Shown: positions 33,192 through 42,461, counted from the stretch's first letter. The stretch is DNA of 64,000 nucleotides from Kitasatospora sp. CB01950 (GCF_001905465.1 NZ_LISX01000001.1:296419-360418), one strand, 5' to 3'. The notes: generated from the letters alone by a model not told the origin. Numbers and translations are program-made.

Positions 33192-33779
33192 TCAGATGCC
33201 GAGCGACTCGGCGCGGGCCTCGGCGCGCTGCAGCAGGGCGTGCACCTCGGCCTGCCGCCGGCCCGGCCGGTCGTTCCACAGGTCGGGGGAGGCGGTCGGA
33301 CGGCCGGTGGCGTGCAGCACCTCCATCACCTGGACGCGGGCCCGGCGCACCGTGTACGCGGTGCCGTATCCGTGCGCGAGGACGGCGGTCTGCGCGCCGA
33401 GCAGGCAGACCCGGCCGACCGCGTCCCACATCGCGCCCTGGATCCAGCCCGCCTCGGCGAGGTAGCGGGAGGTCAGCCGCAGGTGCCCGGCCACGGTGAC
33501 CGCCACCGGGCGGGCGGGGCGGCCGACCGCCCGGTCCAGCAGGGTGCGGCGCGGCAGCGGGTACCCGAAGTTCCAGGGCTGGCGGGCGGATCCGTACGGC
33601 CCGCCGTCGCAGCCGGGTTCCACCGGCGGCGGCGCGGGCAGCGGCAGCAGGGGCAGCCGGGCGGGGGCGGGGAGCCCGGCCAGGTACTGCTCGATCTCCT
33701 CGACCAGGCCGAGGTGCTGGGCGAGAACGGGCAGTTCGAGTCGGTCGAGCTGGTCGAACGGCGGCGCGGAAGCGGGCAT
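33192..33779 (-). CDS. DUF6197-like hypothetical protein
   Basis: 195 aa. A Pro-rich region of about 35 residues separates a short N-terminal helix from a globular part with AGHLRLTSRYLAEAGWIQGAMWDAVGRVCLLGA. The sequence of a helix, then GW--G--WD, then G-CL-GA fits the DUF6197 family found in streptomycetes. Function is unknown. It converges with the MmyB regulator gene, which ends 4 nt before. Confidence 0.6.
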   Translation of the reverse strand: MPASAPPFDQLDRLELPVLAQHLGLVEEIEQYLAGLPAPARLPLLPLPAPPPVEPGCDGGPYGSARQPWNFGYPLPRRTLLDRAVGRPARPVAVTVAGHLRLTSRYLAEAGWIQGAMWDAVGRVCLLGAQTAVLAHGYGTAYTVRRARVQVMEVLHATGRPTASPDLWNDRPGRRQAEVHALLQRAEARAESLGI

Positions 33780-33920
33780 GGCACAACTCCTCCGGTCGTT
33801 ATGTCGTATTTGTACCTCTTCCTCTGATCGTCAGTAGGGTGCCGCACCGCAGCCGTTCCGTGTCCCCGGGGTTCGTCACCGCCGTTCCGCTCACCACCCG
33901 GAATCGGGTTGGATGAGGGT

Positions 33921-35744
33921 ATGAACGAGCAGACGAACGTCGTTCCGGCGTGGGAGCAGCGGTTCCGGGCAGCACGGGTCTCGCTGCCCGACTGGGCGGA
34001 CGAGGCACCGGAGCGGGCGCTGTACGTGTCCAACGCGACCGGCACCTACGAGGTGTACGCGTGGGACCGCGCCACCGACGAGCACCGCCGGGTCACCGAC
34101 CGCCCCAACGGCACCACGGACGCGGAGCTCAGCCCCGACGGCGCGTGGATCTGGTGGTTCGACGACACCGACGGCGACGAGTTCGGCGTCTGGCGCCGCC
34201 AGCCGTTCGCCGGCGGCCCCGACCAGGAGGCCGTGCCCGGTGTCCCCGCCGCCTACGAGGCGGGCCTGGCGCTCGGCCGGGACGGCACCGTGGTGGTCGG
34301 CACCTCCACCGACGACGAGGGCACCACCCTCTACCTGCGCCGCCCCGGCGCGGACGAGTCCGAGGTGGTCTACCGGCACGCCGAGTACGGCGGCGTCGGC
34401 GATCTGTCCCACGACAGCGCCCTGCTGGCCGTCGACCACACCGAGCACGGCGACGCCATGCACTCCGCGATCCGGGTGCTGCGGCTGTCCGACGGCACGA
34501 CCGTCGCCGAACTCGACGAGGTCACCGGCCGTACCGAGCCGCGCGGCGTGGCCTGCCTCGGCTTCGCGCCCGCCGCCGGCGACACCCGGCTGCTGGTCGC
34601 CCACCAGCGCACCGGCCGCTGGGAGCCGATGCTGTGGGACGTCGCCACCGGCACCGAGACCGAGCTGGCCCTCCGCGACGAGCAGGGCCACCCGTTCCCC
34701 GGCGACCTGTCCGCGCAGTGGCGGCCCGACGCCCGCTCGCTGCTGATCGAGCACGAATACGAGGCCCGCTCCGAGCTGTTCTCGTACCAGCTGGAGACCG
34801 GCGAGCTGACCCGGCTGGACACCCCGCGCGGCACCGTCGCCGGGGCCACCGCCCGCCCCGACGGCACCGTCGAGTTCCTGTGGTCCTCGGCCGCCGAGCC
34901 GTCCGCGGTGCGCTCCACCGCCGGGACGGTGGTGCTGCGCGCGCCCGGCCCGGTGCCGCCCGGCTCGGTGCCGGTCGAGGACGTCTGGGTGGACGGCCCC
35001 GGCGGCCGGGTGCACGCCCTGGTGCAGCGTCCCACCGGCGAGGGCCCGTTCCCGACGGTGTTCGAGGTGCACGGCGGCCCCACCCACCACGACAGCGACT
35101 CCTTCGCGGCCGGCCCCGCCGCCTGGCTCGACCACGGCTTCGCGGTCGTCCGGGTCAACTACCGCGGCTCCACCGGCTACGGCCAGGCCTGGACCGACGC
35201 GCTCACCGAACGCGTCGGCCTGATCGAGCTGGAGGACATCGGCGCCGTCCGCGACTGGGCGGTCTCCTCCGGCCTGGCCGACCCGGACCGGCTGGTCCTC
35301 TCCGGCGGCTCCTGGGGCGGCTACCTGACCCTGCTCGGCCTCGGCACCCAGCCCGACCGGTGGACGCTCGGCCTGGCCGCCGTCCCCGTCGCCGACTACC
35401 TCACCGCGTACGCGGACGAGATGGAGGCGCTGAAGTCGCTCGACCGCACGCTGTTCGGCGGCACCCCGGAGGACGTCCCCGAGCGCTGGCACGCCTCCTC
35501 GCCGCTGTCCTACGTCGAGCAGGTCAAGGCCCCGGTGTACATCAGCGCCGGCGTCAACGACCCGCGCTGCCCGATCCGGCAGATCGACAACTACGTCCAG
35601 CGGCTCGAGGAGCTCGGCAAGGTCCACGAGGTGTACCGCTACGATGCCGGGCACGGTTCGCTGGTCGTCGACGAGCGGATCAAGCAGCTTCGCTTGGAGA
35701 TCGACTTCGTCCGGCGACACCTGGCCCCCGGCACGGTCCGGTGA
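33921..35744 (+). CDS. S9 family prolyl oligopeptidase-like peptidase
   Basis: 607 aa. The N-terminal part is a beta-propeller with repeated strands (LYVSNATGTYEVYAWDRATDEHRRVTD, AELSPDGAWIWWFDD). The C-terminal alpha/beta-hydrolase domain has the HGGP oxyanion motif (FEVHGGPTHHD), the nucleophile GGSWGGY, the Asp region SAGVNDPRCPI and the His in YDAGHGSL. The triad Ser-Asp-His is complete. It probably trims short peptides in the cytoplasm; no signal peptide is seen. The ATG at 33921 follows GAGGG. Confidence 0.9.
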   Translation: MNEQTNVVPAWEQRFRAARVSLPDWADEAPERALYVSNATGTYEVYAWDRATDEHRRVTDRPNGTTDAELSPDGAWIWWFDDTDGDEFGVWRRQPFAGGPDQEAVPGVPAAYEAGLALGRDGTVVVGTSTDDEGTTLYLRRPGADESEVVYRHAEYGGVGDLSHDSALLAVDHTEHGDAMHSAIRVLRLSDGTTVAELDEVTGRTEPRGVACLGFAPAAGDTRLLVAHQRTGRWEPMLWDVATGTETELALRDEQGHPFPGDLSAQWRPDARSLLIEHEYEARSELFSYQLETGELTRLDTPRGTVAGATARPDGTVEFLWSSAAEPSAVRSTAGTVVLRAPGPVPPGSVPVEDVWVDGPGGRVHALVQRPTGEGPFPTVFEVHGGPTHHDSDSFAAGPAAWLDHGFAVVRVNYRGSTGYGQAWTDALTERVGLIELEDIGAVRDWAVSSGLADPDRLVLSGGSWGGYLTLLGLGTQPDRWTLGLAAVPVADYLTAYADEMEALKSLDRTLFGGTPEDVPERWHASSPLSYVEQVKAPVYISAGVNDPRCPIRQIDNYVQRLEELGKVHEVYRYDAGHGSLVVDERIKQLRLEIDFVRRHLAPGTVR

Positions 35745-35776
35745 CCGGTAGACCCGGGCGGCAGGGGGGACAACCG

Positions 35777-36376
35777 ATGGGTGGACGCGCCGCGCTGGCC
35801 GTCGCCGCGGTCGGCGCGATCGTGCTGACCGCGGCCGGCTGCTCGTCGAACAACGACAGGTACGACTGCGTGGAGGCCGCCGCCCCCGCGAAGGCGGACA
35901 CCGGCATCGTCCTCGCCAAGGGCAAGAGCGGCGGCCGCAGCTCCAAGGGCTCCAGCGGGTCCAACGGGTCGAAGGGGTCGAAGGGGTCGGGCGGCTCCGG
36001 CAGCAAGGGCTCCGGGACGTCGCCGTACTCGGGCGGCGGCGGCACCCGGGTGGTGCACCACTACCACCACCGGCCGGGCTCCACCCGCAGCGACGACTAC
36101 GTCGACGAGTGCGGCAACCCGTCGCCCACCCCGGGCTCCGGCTTCGGCGACTTCGGCAACGGGGCCTGCGCCACTCCGGGCGCGCTGCCCGCCGCGACCT
36201 CGGCCACCGGTTCGCCGTCGGCGTCGTCCGGCGGGTCGGCCTCGCCGAGCTCCGCGGCCCCGCCGGTGCCGTGCGCCTCGCAGTCGGCCAGTGTCTCGGT
36301 CTCGGCCTCGGCCTCGCCGTCCGCGGGGCCGTCGCCGTCACCCTCCGCGTCGGCGTCCAGGTCCGGGACGCGCTGA
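35777..36376 (+). CDS. Low-complexity lipoprotein
   Basis: 199 aa. The signal peptide RAALAVAAVGAIVLTAAGC carries a lipobox ending at Cys, so the mature protein should be lipid-anchored outside the membrane. The rest is a run of Gly/Ser/Lys repeats (SSGSNGSKGSKGSGG), a short VVHHYHHRPG motif, and a Ser/Ala/Pro tail, with a few Cys. GGGGGG lies before the ATG. No enzymatic domain is visible. A structural or cell-wall-spanning role is guessed from composition only. Confidence 0.7.
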   Translation: MGGRAALAVAAVGAIVLTAAGCSSNNDRYDCVEAAAPAKADTGIVLAKGKSGGRSSKGSSGSNGSKGSKGSGGSGSKGSGTSPYSGGGGTRVVHHYHHRPGSTRSDDYVDECGNPSPTPGSGFGDFGNGACATPGALPAATSATGSPSASSGGSASPSSAAPPVPCASQSASVSVSASASPSAGPSPSPSASASRSGTR

Positions 36377-36392
36377 CGGAGCGGCGAGCGGG

Positions 36393-37175
36393 TCAGTCCA
36401 GGGCCGGGTCCAGTCCGAGGGCCCGGTCCTGGACGGCCTCCGCCTCGCGGCGCACCAGCCGGAACCACATGAAGACCACGAACCCGGCGAAGACGAACCA
36501 CTCCAGCGTGTACCCGAGGTTCTGGAACGCCCGCAGGCTCAGCCCGTCCCCGCCCTGCGGCTGCACCGTCGGCACCGCCGTCAGCCCCGCCGGAACGTCG
36601 TCGGACGCGACCCAGCCGTCGTACACCGGGTACGGCAGCACGTTCACCAGCGTCGCCGGGCTGATCGTGCCCAGCTGCCCGGCCGGCAGGCCGCCCGCCA
36701 CCGCGCCGCCGCTGCCGCTGTTCTCCGGGGCCTGCAACCGGCCCGTCACGCCGACCTGCCCGGACGGCGCCGCCGGAGCCGTGCCCGGGGAACCCTCCGC
36801 CCAGCCGCGCACCACGGGCACCGCCCGGCCGCCGTCGACCAGCAGCGGCGTCAGCACGTAGTAGCCGGAACGGCCGTCCACCGTGCGGTTCGGCACCAGC
36901 AGCTGGTGCTCGACGTCGTACGAGCCGGTGACGCTCACCGTCCGGCCCAGGGTGTCGGTGCCGACCTTCGCCGCGGCGTCCGGCAGCACCTCGGCCAGCG
37001 GCCGGGCCGGCGTCCCGCTCGCGGCGGCCGCCGCCTTGTCGATCTCCTGGTGGGTGGAGACCCGGCTCTCGAACCGGCCCAACTGCCAGGAGCCCAGCAT
37101 CAGACAGACCCCGATCGCCGCCACCGCGACGACCGTGCCGACGAGCCACCGCGGGCTGAACAGGAACCGGTACAC
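36393..37175 (-). CDS. SURF1 family cytochrome oxidase assembly protein
   Basis: 260 aa. The N-terminal helix FLFSPRWLVGTVVAVAAIGVCLMLGSWQLGR and the C-terminal helix YTLEWFVFAGFVVFMWFRLV bracket an outer domain with VTGSYDVEHQLLVPNRTVDGRSGYYVLTPL and VVRGWAEG, the hallmarks of SURF1/Shy1. These proteins assist heme a insertion into cytochrome c oxidase. The GTG at 37175 is the family-like start. It is divergent from the GNAT gene. Confidence 0.9.
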   Translation of the reverse strand: MYRFLFSPRWLVGTVVAVAAIGVCLMLGSWQLGRFESRVSTHQEIDKAAAAASGTPARPLAEVLPDAAAKVGTDTLGRTVSVTGSYDVEHQLLVPNRTVDGRSGYYVLTPLLVDGGRAVPVVRGWAEGSPGTAPAAPSGQVGVTGRLQAPENSGSGGAVAGGLPAGQLGTISPATLVNVLPYPVYDGWVASDDVPAGLTAVPTVQPQGGDGLSLRAFQNLGYTLEWFVFAGFVVFMWFRLVRREAEAVQDRALGLDPALD

Positions 37176-37241
37176 CCCACCACGGTAACCATTCCTGACA
37201 ACGCCCCCGACCGCCGGGTACGCCCACCGTAGGGTGGCGAC

Positions 37242-37769
37242 GTGACAGCCCTGATCAACCCGCTGACCGCCGACGCACTCCACACCCACGCCGAGGCCCT
37301 CGCCGACCTGCTGCTGGACGCCGTGGCCGACGGCGCCTCCGTCGGCTTCCTGGCCGACACCGGCCGCGACGAGGCCGCCGCCTGGTGGCGCACCCTGCAC
37401 CCGTCCGTCGCGGACGGCAGCCGACTGCTGTGGGCGGCGTCCGACGCCGACGGGCGCGTGCTGGGCACCGTCGCCCTGGTCCGCGAGGTCCGGGCGAACG
37501 GCCGGCACCGCGCCGAGGTCTCCAAGCTGCTGGTGCACCGCGACGCCCGCGGCGCCGGCCTGGGACGGCGGCTGCTGACCACCGTCGAGCAGGCCGCCCG
37601 GGACACCGGCGCCACCCTGCTGCTGCTCGACACCCAGACCGGCAGCGCTGCCGAACACCTCTACCGCAGCGCCGGGTGGACGTCCTTCGGCACCGTCCCC
37701 GGCCACGCCGCCACGCCCGACGGCGTCCTCGCCGACACCACGTACTACTACAAGCAGCTCATCGGCTGA
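37242..37769 (+). CDS. GNAT family N-acetyltransferase
   Basis: 175 aa, GTG start. The acetyl-CoA-binding motif A is VSKLLVHRDARGAGLGRRLLTTVEQAARD (R-x2-G-x-G/A loop), followed by LLLLDTQTGSAAEHLYRSAGW and a C-terminal strand. This is a standard single-domain GNAT. The substrate is unknown. It stands alone between SURF1 and the NTF2-like gene. Confidence 0.88.
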   Translation: MTALINPLTADALHTHAEALADLLLDAVADGASVGFLADTGRDEAAAWWRTLHPSVADGSRLLWAASDADGRVLGTVALVREVRANGRHRAEVSKLLVHRDARGAGLGRRLLTTVEQAARDTGATLLLLDTQTGSAAEHLYRSAGWTSFGTVPGHAATPDGVLADTTYYYKQLIG

Positions 37770-37773
37770 CCGA

Positions 37774-38151
37774 TCACTCGGTGCCCGGCCGCAGGAACTC
37801 GGGCTGGTCGAGCAGCCGCAGCCAACTGCCGTCCGGCTGCTGACGCACCACCTGGGCGCGAGCCCCGGCACCGTCCTTCGGCGGGGTGGCGGTCAGCGCG
37901 ATGCCGTCCGCGGCCAGCGTCGGCAGCGGCGGCTCCGGGGTGAACTGCGGCCGGTGCGCCAGCACCTGCGCCCACAGCGCCCGGATCGCCTCCCGGCCGA
38001 CCGTGAACTGCCCCGGCGGATACGCCATGACAGCGTGCTCCTCGTACAGCGCGGCGACACCGGCCGCGTCACCCGCGTTGGAGCGCTCCACGAACAGCCG
38101 GGTCAGCTCCTCGGGGCGCATCGCCTTCTCGTACTCGCCGTACTCGCTCAT
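37774..38151 (-). CDS. NTF2/SnoaL-like protein
   Basis: 125 aa. The helix ELTRLFVERSNAGDAAGVAALYEEHAVM and the following strand AYPPGQFTVGREAIRALWAQVLA match NTF2-like domains of the DUF4440/SnoaL type, ending LLRLLDQPEF. It is divergent from a LysR regulator, with a long inverted repeat between them, so it is probably that regulator's target. No catalytic residues are diagnostic. Confidence 0.75.
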   Translation of the reverse strand: MSEYGEYEKAMRPEELTRLFVERSNAGDAAGVAALYEEHAVMAYPPGQFTVGREAIRALWAQVLAHRPQFTPEPPLPTLAADGIALTATPPKDGAGARAQVVRQQPDGSWLRLLDQPEFLRPGTE

Positions 38152-38194
38152 CAGGTCCTCCTCGTCGTCCTGCTCCCAGCCTTCCCTGGGCCGT

Positions 38195-38221
38195 ATCAGA
38201 AGTCCAACAGCTGGATCTGAT
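38195..38221. promoter_or_regulatory. Candidate LysR operator
   Basis: ATCAG-AAG-TCCA at 38195-38206 is mirrored by TGGA-T-CTGAT at 38212-38221, an interrupted dyad of the size LysR-type regulators bind. It lies between the divergent NTF2-like gene (start 38151) and lysR (start 38242). Confidence 0.55.
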
Positions 38222-38241
38222 CCGAACTATCATTGCCAGTT

Positions 38242-39129
38242 ATGGAACTGAGGCAGCTGGAGTACTTCCTCGCCGTCGCCGAGGAACGCAACTTCACCCG
38301 CGCCGCCGAGCGGGTGCACATCAGCCAGTCCGGCGTCAGCGCCCAGATCCGGCAACTCGAACGCGAACTCGGCGCCGAACTCTTCGACCGCTCGGCCCGC
38401 ACCGTCACCCTCACCGTGGCCGGCAAGGCCGCCCTCGAACACGCCCGGCAGGCCGTCGCCGCCGCCCGCGCCGTCGGCCAGGCCGTCGGCGAGGTCAGCG
38501 ACCTGATTCGCGGCAGCCTCACCGTCGGCATGGTGGCCGGCTGCACCCTCACGCCGCTCTTCGACGGCCTGGCCGCCTTCCACCGCGCCCACCCCGGCGT
38601 CGAACTCGCCCTGCTGGAGGACGACTCCGCCCACCTCTCCGAAGCCGTCCGCACCGGCGCCCTCGACCTCGCCCTGATCGGCTGCGCCGGCACCACCCCC
38701 GACGGCCTCGACGCACACACCCTGATCGACGAACCCGTGGTCGCCGCCGTCCCGCCCGGCCACCCGCTCGCCGGGCAGCCCGACGTCACCCTCGCCGACC
38801 TGCTCGCCCACCCGCTGATCTGCCTGCCGCCCGGCACCGGCGTCCGTACCGTCCTCGACCGCGACTGCGCCGCCGCCGGACTCACCCCGCGGATCGCCCT
38901 GCAGGCCTCCGCCGCCTCCGCGATCGCCGACCTCGCCACCCGCGGGCTCGGCGTCGCCGTGCTCAGCCGCTCCATGGCCCAGGCCTTCCCCGCGTTGCTG
39001 CCGGTCGGCGTCGCCGACCTCACCACCCCCGGCCTGCTCGCCCTGGTCTCCCGCCCCGGCCCCGCCCCCGCACTGCGCGCCCTGCGCGCCGAACTCCGCC
39101 GGGCGTTCGGTCAGCGCCTGTCCGGGTGA
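38242..39129 (+). CDS. LysR-type transcriptional regulator
   Basis: 295 aa. The N-terminal winged helix-turn-helix is LRQLEYFLAVAEERNFTRAAERVHISQSGVSAQIRQLERELGAELFDRS. The effector domain begins near 90 (GSLTVGMVAGCTLTPLFDGLAAF). The ATG at 38242 (MELRQL) was chosen over one three codons earlier. Its neighbour across the divergent promoter is the NTF2-like gene. The Xaa-Pro peptidase converges downstream. Confidence 0.92.
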   Translation: MELRQLEYFLAVAEERNFTRAAERVHISQSGVSAQIRQLERELGAELFDRSARTVTLTVAGKAALEHARQAVAAARAVGQAVGEVSDLIRGSLTVGMVAGCTLTPLFDGLAAFHRAHPGVELALLEDDSAHLSEAVRTGALDLALIGCAGTTPDGLDAHTLIDEPVVAAVPPGHPLAGQPDVTLADLLAHPLICLPPGTGVRTVLDRDCAAAGLTPRIALQASAASAIADLATRGLGVAVLSRSMAQAFPALLPVGVADLTTPGLLALVSRPGPAPALRALRAELRRAFGQRLSG

Positions 39130-39147
39130 ACGCCCTTCGGAGGAAGG

Positions 39148-40263
39148 TCAGTTGACGAACGCCAGCTCGTGCGGCGTCCCGTTGAACCGCAGACCGCCGT
39201 CCTCCGTCACCGTCACGATGTCCTCGATCCGGACACCGAACCGGCCCGGCAGATAGACGCCCGGCTCGATGGAGAAACACATCCCCGGCACCAGCGGCCG
39301 GGTCTCGCCCTCGATCATGTACGGCGGCTCGTGGGTGGTCAGCCCGATGCCGTGGCCGGTGCGGTGAATGAAGTACTCGCCGTACCCGCCCTCGGTGATC
39401 ACCGCCCGGGCCACCCGGTCGATCTCCTGGCAGGCCACCCCCGGCGCCACCGCGTCGAACGCCGCCTGCTGCGCCCGCCGCACCAGGTCGTGCACCTCCT
39501 GCACCTCCTTCGGCGGCTCGATGCCCACGAACACCGTCCGGGTGGTGTCCGAGCCGTAGCCGTCCTTCAGCCCGCCGAAGTCCAGTACCACCGTGTCACC
39601 GCGCTGGATCACCCGGTCCCCGGCCTCGTGGTGCGGATTGGCCCCGTTCGGACCGGAACCCACCACCGTGAAGTCCACCTGGCTGTGCCCGTGCTCGATC
39701 AGCAGCGCCGCCAGATCCGCCGCCACCTCCCGCTCGGTGCGCCCCGCGAACGGCACACTTAGGATCGCCCCGTACGTCAGGTCCGCCGCCGCACCCGCCG
39801 CCGCCAGCCGCGCCAACTCGTCCGGCTCCTTCACCGCCCGCAACATCGGCAGCGCCGCCGTCAACGAGGCGTACGACGTACCCGGCAACGCCTCCTGGAA
39901 CCCCAGCAGGTGCATCGCCCACGCGTTGTCCGAGATCCCGTACCGCCCCACCGGATCCATACTCGGTGCCAACACCGCGAACGGATCCTGCCCGTCCACC
40001 CAGTCCGCCATCCGAACCGCCTCCGCCCCCGCAGCCCGCTCCGCATCCGGCCGCTCCAACTTCGGCACCAACAACACCGGCTCCGCCCCCGGCGCCACCA
40101 CCAACGCCGTCAGCCGCTCGGTGTTCACCGGGAGATACCCCGTCAGATACGTCAGATCAGGCCCGGGCGTGACAACCAACCCGGCCAGCTCCGCATCCGC
40201 AGCAGCCGTCGCCGCACGGGCCATCCGGGCCTGAAAATCCGCCGTCATGAACGGCTCGCTCAT
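39148..40263 (-). CDS. M24 family Xaa-Pro aminopeptidase/dipeptidase
   Basis: 371 aa. A creatinase-like N-terminal domain precedes the pita-bread metallopeptidase domain. The metal ligands appear as Asp in VVLDFGGLKDGYGSDTTRTV, His in HRTGHGIGL, Glu in FSIEPGVYLPG and Glu in GVRIEDIV. It should remove residues N-terminal to proline or split Xaa-Pro dipeptides. The ATG at 40263 has GGAGGGG upstream; the open frame runs to 40440 without a ribosome site. Confidence 0.9.
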   Translation of the reverse strand: MSEPFMTADFQARMARAATAAADAELAGLVVTPGPDLTYLTGYLPVNTERLTALVVAPGAEPVLLVPKLERPDAERAAGAEAVRMADWVDGQDPFAVLAPSMDPVGRYGISDNAWAMHLLGFQEALPGTSYASLTAALPMLRAVKEPDELARLAAAGAAADLTYGAILSVPFAGRTEREVAADLAALLIEHGHSQVDFTVVGSGPNGANPHHEAGDRVIQRGDTVVLDFGGLKDGYGSDTTRTVFVGIEPPKEVQEVHDLVRRAQQAAFDAVAPGVACQEIDRVARAVITEGGYGEYFIHRTGHGIGLTTHEPPYMIEGETRPLVPGMCFSIEPGVYLPGRFGVRIEDIVTVTEDGGLRFNGTPHELAFVN

Positions 40264-40503
40264 CACAATCCCCTCCCACGGGGTCAGCGGCCGACGGCCG
40301 CACAGCGACACATGAACAACACCTCGACCAGAGCCACGCACACGATCTCGCCCGGGTCGACGCTCCCACTGGACGCACGAAGCTGCCAACGGCGCTCCTT
40401 CACACCCCCTCAGGATCATCGCCGACCCCGGCCCCCGCACGACAGGACCGCTACACAGCGGAACTCGAACCGCCCGACCCGAACACCTCCAGCGGCCACA
40501 GGA

Positions 40504-40665
40504 TCAGGCCGTCGCGCCGTCCCGGATCCGCACCCCGGCCGCCTCCGTGTGCGCGCCGAACAGCACCCGGACCTCCCGCAACAGGTGCGCACACGCCGCA
40601 CTCTGGCCACTCGCCGGCAACTCCTGCCGCGCCACCAACCGCTCAGCCACCCGAGCCGGGAACAC
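40504..40665 (-). CDS. Possible 53-aa small protein
   Basis: A GTG-started reverse-strand frame (VFPARVAERLVARQ ... HTEAAGVRIRDGATA) with coding-like composition, between the Xaa-Pro peptidase and tRNA-Pro. No family is recognised and no ribosome site is clear. A TTG slightly upstream is possible. The 240 bp between it and the peptidase hold nothing identifiable. Confidence 0.3.
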   Translation of the reverse strand: MFPARVAERLVARQELPASGQSAACAHLLREVRVLFGAHTEAAGVRIRDGATA

Positions 40666-40684
40666 TGCCAAGGCCCACAACGAG

Positions 40685-40720
40685 TAAGGGCCGCACCGGA
40701 TTTCTCCGATACGGCCCTTA
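40685..40720 (-). terminator. Intrinsic terminator after tRNA-Pro
   Basis: TAAGGGCCG (40685-40693) pairs with CGGCCCTTA (40712-40720), with further weak pairing in the loop. It begins 8 nt past the tRNA 3' end on the same strand. Confidence 0.7.
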
Positions 40721-40728
40721 CTGCTCGG

Positions 40729-40802
<74 letters not shown>

Positions 40803-40890
40803 GTCCTGCTTTGTTGCCTTCCGTGTCCGGCGCAACGAGTAGAACTCTACAGGAGGTGGGGCCAGAGACGAAATCCGGTTTAGGGGCTGG

Positions 40891-41835
40891 TCAGCGTGGG
40901 GCGGGGGTGAGGGTGAGGAGGGTGGCTTCGGGGGGGCAGGCGAAGCGGAGGGGGGTGTAGCGGTTGGTGCCGCAGCCTGCGGAGACGTGCAGGTGGGCGC
41001 GGTGGCCGGCGGCGGTGTGGGTGGAGAGGCCTTTGACGCGGTCGGTGTCGAGGTCGCAGTTGGTGACGAGGGCGCCGTAGAAGGGGATGCAGAGCTGGCC
41101 GCCGTGGGTGTGGCCGGCGAGGATCAGGGGGTAGCCGTCGGCGGTGAAGGCGTCGAGGGTGCGGAGGTAGGGGGCGTGGACGACGGCGAGCGAGAGGTCG
41201 GCGTCGGGGGAGGGGCCGCCGGCGACGGAGGGGTAGTCGTCGAGGCGGATGTGCGGGTCGTCGAGGCCGGTGAACTCGATGTCGAGGCCGGCGATGTCGA
41301 GGCGGCCGCGGGCGTTGTTGAGGTTGAGCCAGCCGGCCCGGTCGAAGCCGTCGCGGAGTTTCTGCCAGGGGTTGTGGACGGCGCCGGTGATGCCGCGGCG
41401 GCTGGTGCCGTCGGGGTTGTTGAGGCCGTGGACGCCGCTGCGCAGGGCCTTGAGGTAGCGGGTGGGGGACTTGCGGGCGGGGCCGTAGTAGTCGTTGGAG
41501 CCGAAGACGTAGACGCCGGGGAAGTCCATCAGCGGGCCGAGCGCGTCCAGGGCGGCGGGGACGCCGAGCGGGTCGGAGAGGTTGTCGCCGGTGTTGACGA
41601 CCAGGTCGGGGCGGAGCCCGGCGAGGCTCTGCAGCCAGCGCTGTTTCTTGGCCTGCCCGGTGACCATGTGGATGTCGGACACCTGGAGGATTCGGATCGG
41701 CCGCGCGCCGGCGGGGAGGATCGGTACCTCGACGCGGCGCAGGCGGAACGAGCGGACCTCGTACCCGGCGGCGTAGACGAGACAGGCGGCTCCGGTGGCG
41801 GCGACACCGAGCGGGACGGAGTACAGCGGTCGCAT
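40891..41835 (-). CDS. Membrane-anchored metallophosphoesterase
   Basis: 314 aa. One N-terminal membrane helix (VPLGVAATGAACLVYAAGY) precedes a calcineurin-like domain. Metal-binding motifs are VSDIHMVTGQ, NTGDNLSD, GSNDYYGP (in place of the usual GNH-D) and LAGHTHGGQLCIP. This is the YkuE/YaeI-like group, some of which act on lipids or cyclic nucleotides. The exact substrate is unknown. It is divergent from YqeY. Confidence 0.88.
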   Translation of the reverse strand: MRPLYSVPLGVAATGAACLVYAAGYEVRSFRLRRVEVPILPAGARPIRILQVSDIHMVTGQAKKQRWLQSLAGLRPDLVVNTGDNLSDPLGVPAALDALGPLMDFPGVYVFGSNDYYGPARKSPTRYLKALRSGVHGLNNPDGTSRRGITGAVHNPWQKLRDGFDRAGWLNLNNARGRLDIAGLDIEFTGLDDPHIRLDDYPSVAGGPSPDADLSLAVVHAPYLRTLDAFTADGYPLILAGHTHGGQLCIPFYGALVTNCDLDTDRVKGLSTHTAAGHRAHLHVSAGCGTNRYTPLRFACPPEATLLTLTPAPR

Positions 41836-41976
41836 CGGTCCATGGTCGCAGACCGTTCGAAAAGGTGGACAAGCGCCCGGGGTTCCACGGAGCGTGACGG
41901 GTCGTCAGTGCGAACCGGCCGGTACCGGTAAGTAATGGGGCGGCGTCACGGCGTCGCAGATGTCAGAATCGGCGGC

Positions 41977-42432
41977 ATGACGACGCTCAAGGAGCAGCTG
42001 CACGAGGACCTCACGGCTGCCATCAAGGCACGGGACGAGCTGATCTCGTCCACCCTCCGGTTGACGCTGGCCGCGGTGACCAGCGCCGAGGTGGCGGGTA
42101 GCACGAAGCGCGAGCTGTCCGACGACGAGGTGCTTCAGGTGATCGGCAAGGAGTCGAAGAAGCGCCGCGAGGCGGCGACCGCCTTCGAGGGGGCCGGCCG
42201 GGCCGAGCAGGCCGCGCGGGAGCGCGCGGAGGGCGAGGTGCTGGCGGGCTACCTGCCGAAGCAGCTGACGGACGAGGAGCTGGCCGGGATCGTGGCCGCC
42301 GCAGTGGCGGAGTCCGGGGCGAGCGGCCCGCAGGGCATGGGCGCCGTGATGAAGCTGGTCCGTCCGAAGGTGGACGGCAAGGCGGACGGCGGCCGGGTGG
42401 CCGCCGCGGTGAAGGCCGCGCTGGCCGGCTGA
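41977..42432 (+). CDS. GatB/YqeY domain protein
   Basis: 151 aa. It opens MTTLKEQLHEDLTAAIKARDELISSTLRLTLAAV and ends with GPQGMGAVMKLVRPKVDGKADGGRVAAAVKAAL, the YqeY helical fold related to the tail of the tRNA amidotransferase subunit GatB. Its cellular role is not settled. The ATG at 41977 fits the family. A strong bidirectional terminator follows. Confidence 0.92.
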   Translation: MTTLKEQLHEDLTAAIKARDELISSTLRLTLAAVTSAEVAGSTKRELSDDEVLQVIGKESKKRREAATAFEGAGRAEQAARERAEGEVLAGYLPKQLTDEELAGIVAAAVAESGASGPQGMGAVMKLVRPKVDGKADGGRVAAAVKAALAG

Positions 42433-42461
42433 GCCACGCAGCGGGAGAAGCAGCGAGCCAA

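Noticed and set aside
40970..41931. Long plus-strand frame opposite the metallophosphoesterase, about 314 codons
   Set aside because: It is the antisense shadow of a conserved gene, made of Gly/Val/Ala/Glu-rich repeats with no domain.
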